A stretch of DNA of 64,000 bases from Microtetraspora sp. NBRC 13810 (GTDB lineage Bacteria > Actinomycetota > Actinomycetes > Streptosporangiales > Streptosporangiaceae): positions 1 through 64,000 of the forward strand of contig NZ_BSRQ01000028.1 in assembly GCF_030268685.1 (NCBI RefSeq), in the 5' to 3' direction. The notes beneath the pieces are model-generated. The model did not search any database. It worked only from the letters and a program-made list of their open reading frames with translations, and was not told the DNA's origin. Within the stretch, counting starts at the first letter, position 1. The number at the start of each line of letters is the position of its first letter. Below are positions 1 to 7,287 of this stretch, in pieces. The position numbers and the translations under genes are program-made.

Positions 1-175
1 GCCCGCCCACCTCGACCAGCGCCCTGATCATCCGCAACCGGCGCACATGGGCCTCGGTGTACTGCGCCTGGTTGTAACTGGTGCGCTCACCCGGGAAAAG
101 GAGGCCCTCACGCAGATAGAACTTGATGGTCGGCACGGGAACGTCGGCCCGGCGGCTCAGCTCGGCGATCCGCAT
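1..175 (-). CDS. MerR-family regulator, N-terminal part (cut by window edge)
   Basis: The reverse strand from an ATG at 175 encodes MRIAELSRRADVPVPTIKFY followed by LREGLLFPGERT and NQAQYTEAHV. This is the winged HTH of a MerR-family activator/repressor, which binds DNA between -35 and -10 elements. Only about 58 residues lie in the window, so the effector domain is not visible. It is divergent from the aldo/keto reductase gene with 79 bp between the start codons, an arrangement typical of MerR regulators controlling the facing gene. A dyad at 214-237 lies in this gap and recurs upstream of two exporter genes. The family call is firm; the target set is inferred. Confidence 0.85.
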   Translation of the reverse strand, partial: MRIAELSRRADVPVPTIKFYLREGLLFPGERTSYNQAQYTEAHVRRLRMIRALVEVGG

Positions 176-213
176 GAATCCTCCCTCGCAATCGCCTTGC
201 CAGTCTAACCTCG

Positions 214-237
214 GGATAGTAGAAAGCGCTTATATCC
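214..237 (+). promoter_or_regulatory. Candidate MerR operator/promoter, site 1
   Basis: A 24-bp element with left arm GGATAG and right half ATATCC, whose -10-like hexamer TTATAT (230-235) lies 20 bp before the start codon at 255. It shares GATAGyAGA, a central GC and the T-rich right end with elements at 2441-2464 and 5813-5836. It sits between the divergent MerR and aldo/keto reductase genes. The sequence match is seen directly; binding by MerR is inferred. Confidence 0.5.
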
Positions 238-254
238 ATTTTGGAGGCAGCCTC

Positions 255-1292
255 ATGGAACACCGCCTGTTCGGACGGACGGGAGTGAAGGTCAGCCCGC
301 TCTGCCTCGGCGGAATGATGATCGGTTGGTGGGGCGAGAACGGTTACGAGGAGTCGGCGAAGCTGGTCCGGCGGTCCCTCGACGCCGGGATCAACTTCAT
401 CGACACCGCCGACGCCTACTCGCACGGCGAGTCCGAGGAGCTCATCGGCCGCTGCCTGGCCGAGAGCGGGCTGCGCGACCGGGTCGTGCTGGCGACCAAG
501 GTGCACAACGCGATGGGCGACGACCCCAACCAGGGCGGCAACAGCCGGCGCTGGATCATCCGGGCGGTGGAGGACAGCCTGCGCCGGCTGCGCACCGACT
601 GGATCGACCTCTACCAGGTGCACCGCCCCGACCCGGCGGTGGACATCGACGAGACCCTCGGCGCGCTCACCGACCTGGTGCGCGCCGGCAAGGTGCGCTA
701 CATCGGCACCTCGACCTTCCCCGCCTACCAGATCGCCGACGCGCAGCGGGTCGCGGAGCAGCGCGGCAGGGAGCGGTTCGCCGCCGAGCAGCCGCCGTAC
801 TCGCTGCTGGCCCGGGGCGTCGAAGCCGACGTGCTGCCGCTCTGCCAGCAGTACGGCATGGGCGTGCTGGCCTGGAGCCCGCTGGCCGGCGGCTGGCTCA
901 GCGGGCGCTACCGCGAGGGCGTCGAGCCGCCGCAGAGCAGGCGCGCCCCGCTCGTCCCCGGCCGGTACGACATGGAGCTGCCGGAGAACCACCGCAAGCT
1001 CGCGGCGACCGAGCGGCTCGCCCGGCTGGCCGAGGAGAGCGGCCTGACGCTGATCGAGATGGCGCTCGCCTTCGTGATCCAGCACCCGGGCGTGACCTCG
1101 GCGATCATCGGCCCGCGCACGATGGACCACCTGGAGAGCCAGCTCACCGCCGCCGGCGTACGGCTCGGCGACGACGTCCTCGACCGGATCGACGAGATCG
1201 TGGCGCCGGGCCTGACGATCAACCCCGCCGACGGCGGCTACCGCCCGCCCGCGCTGGTGAACGCGTCGCTGCGGCGGCGCAGGCCGGGCTGA
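255..1292 (+). CDS. Aldo/keto reductase
   Basis: A 345-residue protein, the usual length for the YghZ/Tas-like AKR group. These are cytosolic NADPH-dependent reductases of aldehydes and ketones on a TIM barrel. The catalytic tetrad is visible: D50 and Y55 in DTADAY, K82 in ATKV and H123 in YQVHRPD. The C-terminal AIIGPRT segment fits the NADP phosphate-binding loop. The ATG at 255 is preceded by GGAGG at 243-247; longer in-frame starts upstream would run through the promoter. It is followed after 19 bp by a membrane protein gene and faces a MerR regulator, so it may detoxify a compound sensed by that regulator. The substrate is unknown. Confidence 0.88.
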   Translation: MEHRLFGRTGVKVSPLCLGGMMIGWWGENGYEESAKLVRRSLDAGINFIDTADAYSHGESEELIGRCLAESGLRDRVVLATKVHNAMGDDPNQGGNSRRWIIRAVEDSLRRLRTDWIDLYQVHRPDPAVDIDETLGALTDLVRAGKVRYIGTSTFPAYQIADAQRVAEQRGRERFAAEQPPYSLLARGVEADVLPLCQQYGMGVLAWSPLAGGWLSGRYREGVEPPQSRRAPLVPGRYDMELPENHRKLAATERLARLAEESGLTLIEMALAFVIQHPGVTSAIIGPRTMDHLESQLTAAGVRLGDDVLDRIDEIVAPGLTINPADGGYRPPALVNASLRRRRPG

Positions 1293-1311
1293 ACACGACT
1301 CGGAGGAGACC

Positions 1312-2400
1312 ATGACCCTCAGCGGAATTCCCCGGACGACCGAACCCGCGACCCGCCCGCCCGAGGTGGCGACGGCCCGCGAGGACCTCATCACGGTGCT
1401 GTGCAGCGCCGTGATGATCAGCGGCCTGGCCGTCGACGGCTGGGCGCACAAGAACGTCATCACCACCCTCGAAGGCTTCTTCACCCCCTACCACGCCCTG
1501 ATGTACGCGGGCTACGCGCTGACCGCCGCCTGGAGCTTCCGGATGGCCTACCAGCGGCGCCACCGGGTGGAGCTGTGGTGGCGGGACGGCTGGCCGCGCG
1601 GCTACCGGCTGGGCGCGCTCGGCGCGCTCATCTTCGGCGTCGGCGGCTTCGGCGACATGATCTGGCACCAGGCGATCGGCATCGAGATCGGCCTGCTCCC
1701 GTCGTTCAGCCCCACCCACATCCTGGCCTCGGTCGGCGGCATCATCCTCGGCACCAGCCCGCTGCGCTCCTGGTGGGCCTCCGGCGAGGGCGGCCTGCGC
1801 TCGTTCACCGGCGTGGTCGCGATGACGTACGCGGCCATGGGCGCGCTGGTCATGCTCAACTACGGCGCCTCCATGATGACCCTGGCCCCCACCCAGCCGT
1901 ACGAGCCGGTGCTCGGCGTCGACTACGGCGGGATCATCGACACCGCCGAGGAGTTCCTCGCGGTCCAGGGCGTGTCCAGCTACGTGATCACCACCTTGCT
2001 GCTGACCGTCCCGCTGCTGCTGATGCACCGGCGGCGGGCGACCTTCGGGGCGGGGACCGCGCTGGTGGCGGGGGTCTCCCTGCGGCTGATGGTGATCAAC
2101 GAGTTCCCCGACCCGTACCTGACCGTCTGCGTCGCGGCGGTGTGCGCCGGACTGCTCGCGGACCTGGCCCTGGTCCGGCTGGACGCGGTCCGCGGCCCGG
2201 ACGCGCCGCTGCGGCTGCCGGCCGCCGGGGCGCTGTACGCGGCCCTGGTCTGCGCGGGTCAGCTCCTCGGGCTGCAGATCGCCGTGGGACTGCGCTGGCC
2301 GCCGGAGATGTGGACAGGGACCGTGGTGCTCGTCGCCGGGCTCGGCGCGCTGCTGGGCGGCCTGGCGGCACGCCCGGCGCCGGCGGATACCCGGATCTAA
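1312..2400 (+). CDS. Multi-pass membrane protein of unknown function
   Basis: A 362-residue protein with about nine or ten hydrophobic segments covering most of its length after a 25-residue cytoplasmic start. Notable residues are the conserved-looking GWAHKN, FGDMIWHQ and SPTHILA stretches, which carry histidines inside or next to membrane segments. I do not recognise a named family. A strong Shine-Dalgarno (GGAGGA at 1302-1307) precedes the ATG, and the gap to the aldo/keto reductase is only 19 bp, so the two are probably co-transcribed. The histidine/aspartate pattern could bind a metal, but that is speculation. Confidence 0.7.
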   Translation: MTLSGIPRTTEPATRPPEVATAREDLITVLCSAVMISGLAVDGWAHKNVITTLEGFFTPYHALMYAGYALTAAWSFRMAYQRRHRVELWWRDGWPRGYRLGALGALIFGVGGFGDMIWHQAIGIEIGLLPSFSPTHILASVGGIILGTSPLRSWWASGEGGLRSFTGVVAMTYAAMGALVMLNYGASMMTLAPTQPYEPVLGVDYGGIIDTAEEFLAVQGVSSYVITTLLLTVPLLLMHRRRATFGAGTALVAGVSLRLMVINEFPDPYLTVCVAAVCAGLLADLALVRLDAVRGPDAPLRLPAAGALYAALVCAGQLLGLQIAVGLRWPPEMWTGTVVLVAGLGALLGGLAARPAPADTRI

Positions 2401-2440
2401 CAGGGATGTCACACGGCCGCGACCCCAGACCATTGAAAGT

Positions 2441-2464
2441 AGATAGCAGATATCGCTACTGTTC
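2441..2464 (+). promoter_or_regulatory. Candidate MerR operator/promoter, site 2 (MMPL gene)
   Basis: AGATAGCAGA at 2441-2450 is identical over ten bases to site 3 (5813-5822) and one base different over nine from site 1. TTGAAA (2433-2438) and TACTGT (2457-2462) make a plausible -35/-10 pair with an 18-bp spacer. The position is about 85 bp upstream of the MMPL start codon. Regulation by the left-edge MerR is inferred from the shared motif. Confidence 0.5.
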
Positions 2465-2548
2465 ATATACGCTCGCCGTTGCCGAGAGAGCTCGACGCGC
2501 CGACGGAGAGCGACATCCGTTGTTCACGCCACCTCCAGGGAGATGGGG

Positions 2549-4735
2549 ATGTTCGCGGCAATAGGGAGATTTTGCGCAAGACGTCGCATATGGGTGTTCA
2601 TAGGCGCGTTGCTGTTCGTCATCCTGGGCGGTGTCTGGGGCTCGGGAGCCGGCGGCATCCTCGGCGGCGGCGCCGGCCTGGACAACCCCAACGGCGAGTC
2701 GGCCGAGGCGAACAGCCTGCTGGCGGGCACGCTCGGGCGCCACGTGCCGGACGTGGTGGTCATCTACGAGAGCCCCACGATGACGGTGGACGACCCGGCG
2801 TTCCGGCAGAGCGTCGAACAGGTCGTCGCCAAGCTGCCCAGGAACACCTACGAGTGGGTGGAGACCTACTGGTCCACCAACTCGGCCGACTACGTCTCCG
2901 AGGACCGGCGCAAGACCTACATCGCCCTCCAACTGCCCGGCGCGGTGGAGGAGGAACAGGTCGTCGTCTACCAGCAGATCGAACCGCTCTTCGACGCGCC
3001 CAACCTGACCGAATGGCACGGCGGCCTCACCCCGATCGGCTACGAGTTCAACCAGATCAGCAACCGGGACCTCACCCGGGCCGAGCTGATCTCGTTCCCG
3101 CTGCTGCTGATCCTGCTGCTGCTCGTGTTCCGCAGCGTGGTCGCGGCGTCGCTGCCGCTCGCCATCGCGGTCATGGTCGCGGTCGGCTCGCTCGGCGTGC
3201 TGCGCGTGGTCGGCAGCCTGGTGGACCTGTCCACCGCGGCCATCAACGTGGTGGTGATCCTCGGCCTCGGCCTCGCCACCGACTACGCGCTGCTCATGGT
3301 CAGCAGGTTCCGCGAGGAACTCGCCGCCGGACGTGACGTGGAGGACGCCGTGGTGCGGACCACCGCGACGGCCGGCCGCACGGTGGTGGTGTCCGGCATC
3401 ACGGTCGCGGTGACGCTCGGCGGGCTGGTGGTCTTCCCGTCCCGGTTCCTCACCTCGCTCGCCTACTCGGGAGCGAGCGTCGTACTGTTCGCGGTGCTGG
3501 CGGCGCTGTTCGTGCTGCCCGCGCTGCTGCGCCAGACGGGCCGCAGGATCGACTCGCTGCGCATCCCGCTGCCCTGGGGCCGGAGCGGCACGCAGGGCAC
3601 CCGCTGGTACCGCACCGCGCACGCGGTCATGCGCCGGCCGGTCGCCGTGACGCTGGCGATCTCCGCGTTGCTGATCGCGCTCGGCACGCCGCTGCTCGGC
3701 GCCGTCTGGTCCCGCCCGGCCGAGTGGGCGCTGCCCGCGAGCTCCGACGCCCAGACCTCGACCAGGATGCTCGCCGAGGAGTTCCCCCTCGACCCGACCA
3801 AGGTGATCACCACCGTGGTCCGGATGCCCGGCCCGGCGGACACGCCCGAGGCCACGACCGCGCTGACCGAGTTCGCCGCCCGGCTGGACCAGGTCCCGGG
3901 CATCGACCGGGCGGCGGTGACCGGCACCCAGGGCGACCTGGCCAGGATCACCCTGGGCTACTCGCTGAGCCCGTACGACTCGGAGATCAGGGACACGGTG
4001 CACGCGCTGCGCGCCGAGCCGCCGCCGGCCGGGGCCACCGCGATGTTCACCAACCGCCCGGCCTCGATCGTCGACATGCTGGACATGCTCGCCGCGGGCC
4101 TGCCGTGGATGGCGCTCATCATCACGGTGGTCACGTTCGTGGTGCTGTTCCTGGCCTTCGGCTCGATCACGCTGCCGATCAAGACGGTGATCACCAACCT
4201 GCTGTCCCTGTCCGCGGCCTTCGGCGCCATCGTGCTGATCTTCCAGGACGGCTGGCTGTCCGGGTTGCTCGGCTTCGAGGCGCCCGGCTTCCTGGACGCG
4301 AACATGCCGCTGATGATCGCGGCCATCACGTTCGGCCTGGCCATGGACTACGAGGTGTTCATGCTGGCCAGGATCAGGGAGCACTACCTGGAGACCGGCG
4401 ACACCACGGAGTCGGTGGCGGTGGGCGTGCAGCACACCGCCCGGATCGTGACGGCCGCCGCGCTGCTGCTGGGCGTGGTGGTGGGAGCCTTCGTCACCAC
4501 CAACGTCACCGTGCTGAAGATGATCGGCGTCGGCGTCGTGGTCGCCCTGGTGGCGGACGCGACGATCGTCCGCGGGCTGCTGGTCCCCGCCTCCATGCGG
4601 GTGCTGGGACGGTGGGCGTGGTGGTCGCCCGCTCCGCTGGCCCGGTGGTGGAGCCGGCACGGGCTGCCCGAGGAGAGCGGCTCGCCGCTTCCCGCGGTCA
4701 CCCCCGAGGTTCCGAAGCCGCCCGTGCGCGCCTGA
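2549..4735 (+). CDS. MMPL/RND-family exporter
   Basis: A 728-residue inner-membrane transporter of the MMPL group, which in actinomycetes exports lipids or hydrophobic drugs using the proton gradient. It has the expected two-fold layout: one N-terminal TM helix, a periplasmic domain (about 40-165), TM2-6 with ILGLGLATDYALLMVSRFRE carrying the proton-relay Asp, then TM7, a second periplasmic domain and TM8-12 with ITFGLAMDYEVFMLARIRE. An ATG six bases upstream (2543) overlaps the AGGGAG ribosome site, so 2549 is preferred. It has its own promoter (site 2) and is followed by a strong hairpin terminator. The substrate cannot be told; the neighbouring exporter and reductase suggest a toxic compound. 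Confidence 0.9.
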   Translation: MFAAIGRFCARRRIWVFIGALLFVILGGVWGSGAGGILGGGAGLDNPNGESAEANSLLAGTLGRHVPDVVVIYESPTMTVDDPAFRQSVEQVVAKLPRNTYEWVETYWSTNSADYVSEDRRKTYIALQLPGAVEEEQVVVYQQIEPLFDAPNLTEWHGGLTPIGYEFNQISNRDLTRAELISFPLLLILLLLVFRSVVAASLPLAIAVMVAVGSLGVLRVVGSLVDLSTAAINVVVILGLGLATDYALLMVSRFREELAAGRDVEDAVVRTTATAGRTVVVSGITVAVTLGGLVVFPSRFLTSLAYSGASVVLFAVLAALFVLPALLRQTGRRIDSLRIPLPWGRSGTQGTRWYRTAHAVMRRPVAVTLAISALLIALGTPLLGAVWSRPAEWALPASSDAQTSTRMLAEEFPLDPTKVITTVVRMPGPADTPEATTALTEFAARLDQVPGIDRAAVTGTQGDLARITLGYSLSPYDSEIRDTVHALRAEPPPAGATAMFTNRPASIVDMLDMLAAGLPWMALIITVVTFVVLFLAFGSITLPIKTVITNLLSLSAAFGAIVLIFQDGWLSGLLGFEAPGFLDANMPLMIAAITFGLAMDYEVFMLARIREHYLETGDTTESVAVGVQHTARIVTAAALLLGVVVGAFVTTNVTVLKMIGVGVVVALVADATIVRGLLVPASMRVLGRWAWWSPAPLARWWSRHGLPEESGSPLPAVTPEVPKPPVRA

Positions 4736-4752
4736 CCGGCACCAGCATGACC

Positions 4753-4782
4753 GGACCGTGGCCGTCGGGGCGGCCACGGTCC
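4753..4782 (+). terminator. Hairpin terminator after MMPL gene
   Basis: A perfect 12-bp stem, GGACCGTGGCCG paired with CGGCCACGGTCC, with a six-base loop, 17 bp after the MMPL stop. There is no U-tract, as is common in actinomycetes. Confidence 0.75.
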
Positions 4783-4795
4783 CGCCATGTGCCCC

Positions 4796-5028
4796 ACCTA
4801 GTCAAAATTGCAATTAACACTCTCGTGTAAACAATGTGAATTGCATGAAACAAGAACGTGACAGATAGGCATCACAATGAGACGGAATCCACAGAAAAAT
4901 AAGAAGTATATCGCCTAGCTTATAGGGGATGCTCGCTAATATAATCGGCAATGTCTCGATTCGGGGGAGCCTCGCACCATGGAGGCTGGGCGCGCACATC
5001 ACCTGATAACTGCGCCATCGGGGGAACG
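4796..5028 (+). promoter_or_regulatory. AT-rich promoter region with nested dyad before the orphan regulator
   Basis: About 170 bp from roughly 4796 are strikingly AT-rich in a 70% G+C setting and contain no convincing gene. TGCAATTAACA (4809-4819) and TGTGAATTGCA (4835-4845) form an inverted repeat matching at 10 of 11 positions. The overlapping ACAC/GTGT arms around tctc lie within it. The block ends at the GGGGGA ribosome site of the LuxR-type gene at 5029. It probably serves as its promoter and operator, possibly the target of a nucleoid protein. Confidence 0.5.
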
Positions 5029-5772
5029 ATGAGCGACAAGACAACATTCGCTTCTAGGGTTGCACCGCAACGCGGGTGGAAGCCGGGGCCGGTTCTCCGC
5101 AAGCGTGACCACATCCGGATCCTCATCGCCGACGAACACAAGTTGATGCGGGAGGTGCTGCGCGAGGTCCTGCTCGCCGAGGAGGACTTCCGCGTGGTGG
5201 ACGACTCCTACGCGCTGGAGTCGCTGGTGGACCTGGTGGCCCGGGTCCGGCCGGACGTCGTCCTCTTCGACATCGACAAACCACACATGACCCCCATCGA
5301 CGTGGTGCGAAGCCTGCGTCAGGTGTCGCCGGACACGGTCGTGGCCGTGCTGAGCATGTACGACGACATCGAGCTGATCAAGTCGATGCTGCGCGCCGGC
5401 GTGCGGTGCTATCTGCACAAGGGCATCGGCAGGCAGGACCTGGTCTCGGCCCTGCGCGGCGTCGTGGACGCGGAGGGGAAGGTCACGCTGGCCGTCCCCA
5501 GGGAGACGTTCGTCAACACCGACACCGGTTACTCCGTCCCTCTGTCCGAACGGGAACAGGAAGTCCTCGCCCTGGTGGCGGCCGCGATGAGCAACCGGCA
5601 GATCGCCGGGCGGCTGTCGGTGACGGAAGGCACCGTCAAGCGTCACCTGCGCAACATCTTCCACAAGCTGGGCGCGGTCTCCAGGATCGACGCGGTCAAC
5701 AAGTACAACGCGATCGCGAGCAGCAGGGGCGTCGGATGTCTCCGGCCACCCCTGAAACGGTTACGAAACTGA
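5029..5772 (+). CDS. LuxR/NarL-type response regulator, orphan
   Basis: A 247-residue protein with a receiver domain (about 29-150) and a LuxR HTH (about 173-230, SEREQEVLALVAAAMSNRQI). The acidic pair is in IADEH, the phospho-acceptor is D81 in LFDID and the conserved Lys is K131 in CYLHKG. The segment after D81 reads DKPHMTPI, lacking the usual MP..DG loop, so the switch region is atypical. A 28-residue basic tail precedes the receiver. No histidine kinase is adjacent. It starts at an ATG after GGGGGA and lies between two exporter genes after an AT-rich region. It may respond to an unlinked kinase or to a non-phosphate signal. Confidence 0.88.
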   Translation: MSDKTTFASRVAPQRGWKPGPVLRKRDHIRILIADEHKLMREVLREVLLAEEDFRVVDDSYALESLVDLVARVRPDVVLFDIDKPHMTPIDVVRSLRQVSPDTVVAVLSMYDDIELIKSMLRAGVRCYLHKGIGRQDLVSALRGVVDAEGKVTLAVPRETFVNTDTGYSVPLSEREQEVLALVAAAMSNRQIAGRLSVTEGTVKRHLRNIFHKLGAVSRIDAVNKYNAIASSRGVGCLRPPLKRLRN

Positions 5773-5790
5773 GCGGTGAAGTATGGCTGA

Positions 5791-5836
5791 AACCTCTGCT
5801 GTCCACTATAACAGATAGCAGAGGTTGCCACTATCC
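5791..5836 (+). promoter_or_regulatory. Candidate operator of the DHA2 exporter: MerR-like site 3 plus a second dyad
   Basis: The element at 5813-5836 has perfect arms GATAG (5814-5818) and CTATC (5831-5835) with 12 bases between. Its -10-like CACTAT is at 5829-5834, 24 bp before the start codon at 5859. It overlaps a second perfect inverted repeat, AACCTCTGCT (5791-5800) and AGCAGAGGTT (5817-5826). CCACTAT also occurs twice (5803 and 5828). Two overlapping dyads suggest dual control. Confidence 0.55.
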
Positions 5837-5858
5837 ACTCTGTTCCGGAGAGGCCCTG

Positions 5859-7271
5859 ATGAGCAAGCGGGGAAGCGGCGTCGCCACCTTCCTGATCGCC
5901 GGCACCGCGGCCTTCATGGCCGCGCTCGACACCCTCGTGGTCACCACCGCCCTGCCGTCCATCCGCACCGAGCTCGCGGCCTCCCTGGAGAGCCTGGAGT
6001 GGACGGTCAACGCCTACACCCTCACCTACGCCGTCTGCCTCCTCGCCGCCGCCGTCGTCGGCGACCGGTTCGGCAGGCGCCGGGTCTTCCTCGCCGGGCT
6101 CGCGGTCTTCACCGCCGCGTCCGCCGCGGCCGCGCTGGCCGGCTCCGTCGAGGCGCTCATCGCGGCCAGGGTCGTCCAGGGGCTCGGCGCCTCGGTGATC
6201 ATCCCGCTGACGCTCACCCTCGTAGTGGTGTCGGTGCCGCAGGAACGCCGGGGCCGGGTGATCGCCGGCTTCGGCGCCATGATCGGCCTCGGCATCGCGC
6301 TCGGCCCGTGGATCGGCGGCGCGGTCATCGGACACGGAAGCTGGCAGGGCGTCTTCTGGATCAACGTGCCACTCGGCCTGATCCTCCTCCCGCTGGCCGC
6401 GCGGTTCCTCGCGGAGAGCCGCGGCCCGCACGACCGGCTGGACACCCGGGGCGTCGCCCTGGTCGTGGCCGGGCTGTTCGGCGTCGTCTTCGGGCTGATC
6501 CGCAGCACCACCCTCGGCTGGGCGCACCCGCAGGTGCTGGCGCCCATCGCGGCCGGCGCCCTCGTCCTCGTCTGGTTCGCCCGCTGGGAACGCCGGGCGG
6601 CGCACCCGATCGTCCCGCCCACCCTGTTCCGCAACCGCGGCTTCGTGCTGTCCAACGTGCTCGCCCTGCTGGTCCAGGGCGGCGTGCTCGGCTCGGTCTT
6701 CCTGCTCACCCAGTTCCTGCAGAACGTGCTGGCCTACCCGCCGTTCGAGGCCGGGGTGCGCACCCTGCCGTGGACGATGCTGCCCGTGCTGGTGGCGCCG
6801 GTGGCCGGTGTGCTCGGCGAACGGCTGGGGGTGCGCGGGCTGATGGTGGCCGGCGCCGCGCTCCAGGGCGTCGCGCTGGCCTGGTTCGCCGTCGTCGTCT
6901 CCCCCGCCGTGCCGTACGCGCTGCTGCTGCCCGGCATGGTGGTCGCCGGGGCCGGGATGGGGCTGTTCTTCGCGCTCGGCGCCCGGCAGATGCTCGACTT
7001 CGTCCCGCCGGCGCAGGAGGGCGTCGCCTCCGGGGCCAACAACGCGATGCGGCAGACCGGCATCGTGATGGGCGTCGCCGTACTGTCCAGCGTCTTCGCC
7101 GCCACCGGCGGGTACGGCTCCGCGGCGTCGTTCGTCGCCGGTCTGCGCCCGGCCCTGTGGACGGGCTCCGCGATCCTCGCCGCCGCCGTCGTCGTGGCCC
7201 TCCTCATCCCCGCCGCCCCCCTGCCCCCGCCCGCCCCGCCGGCCGAGATGCTCGCGGCGGCCGAATCCTGA
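5859..7271 (+). CDS. MFS transporter, DHA2 (EmrB/QacA) family drug exporter
   Basis: A 470-residue, 14-TM proton-driven multidrug exporter. The family signature is clear: the first helix has FMAALDTLVVTTALPSI, helix 2-3 carries GDRFGRRRVF (motif A), and motif C appears as GLGIALGPWIGG. The ATG at 5859 follows GGAGAGG, and a 24-bp dyad motif shared with the MMPL and reductase promoters lies just upstream. It ends 17 bp from the convergent beta-helix gene with no clear terminator between. It likely exports a drug or metabolite together with the MMPL pump; the substrate is unknown. Confidence 0.92.
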   Translation: MSKRGSGVATFLIAGTAAFMAALDTLVVTTALPSIRTELAASLESLEWTVNAYTLTYAVCLLAAAVVGDRFGRRRVFLAGLAVFTAASAAAALAGSVEALIAARVVQGLGASVIIPLTLTLVVVSVPQERRGRVIAGFGAMIGLGIALGPWIGGAVIGHGSWQGVFWINVPLGLILLPLAARFLAESRGPHDRLDTRGVALVVAGLFGVVFGLIRSTTLGWAHPQVLAPIAAGALVLVWFARWERRAAHPIVPPTLFRNRGFVLSNVLALLVQGGVLGSVFLLTQFLQNVLAYPPFEAGVRTLPWTMLPVLVAPVAGVLGERLGVRGLMVAGAALQGVALAWFAVVVSPAVPYALLLPGMVVAGAGMGLFFALGARQMLDFVPPAQEGVASGANNAMRQTGIVMGVAVLSSVFAATGGYGSAASFVAGLRPALWTGSAILAAAVVVALLIPAAPLPPPAPPAEMLAAAES

Positions 7272-7287
7272 ACCACGGGAGGGAACG

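Noticed and set aside
2456-4777. A 773-codon open frame antisense to the MMPL gene
   Set aside because: Composition is Arg/Gly/His/Gln-rich with no recognisable motif; the opposite strand encodes a clear transporter.
4814-5047. 77-residue reverse-strand frame in the AT-rich island
   Set aside because: No ribosome site or motif; the region is better explained as the promoter of the LuxR-type gene.
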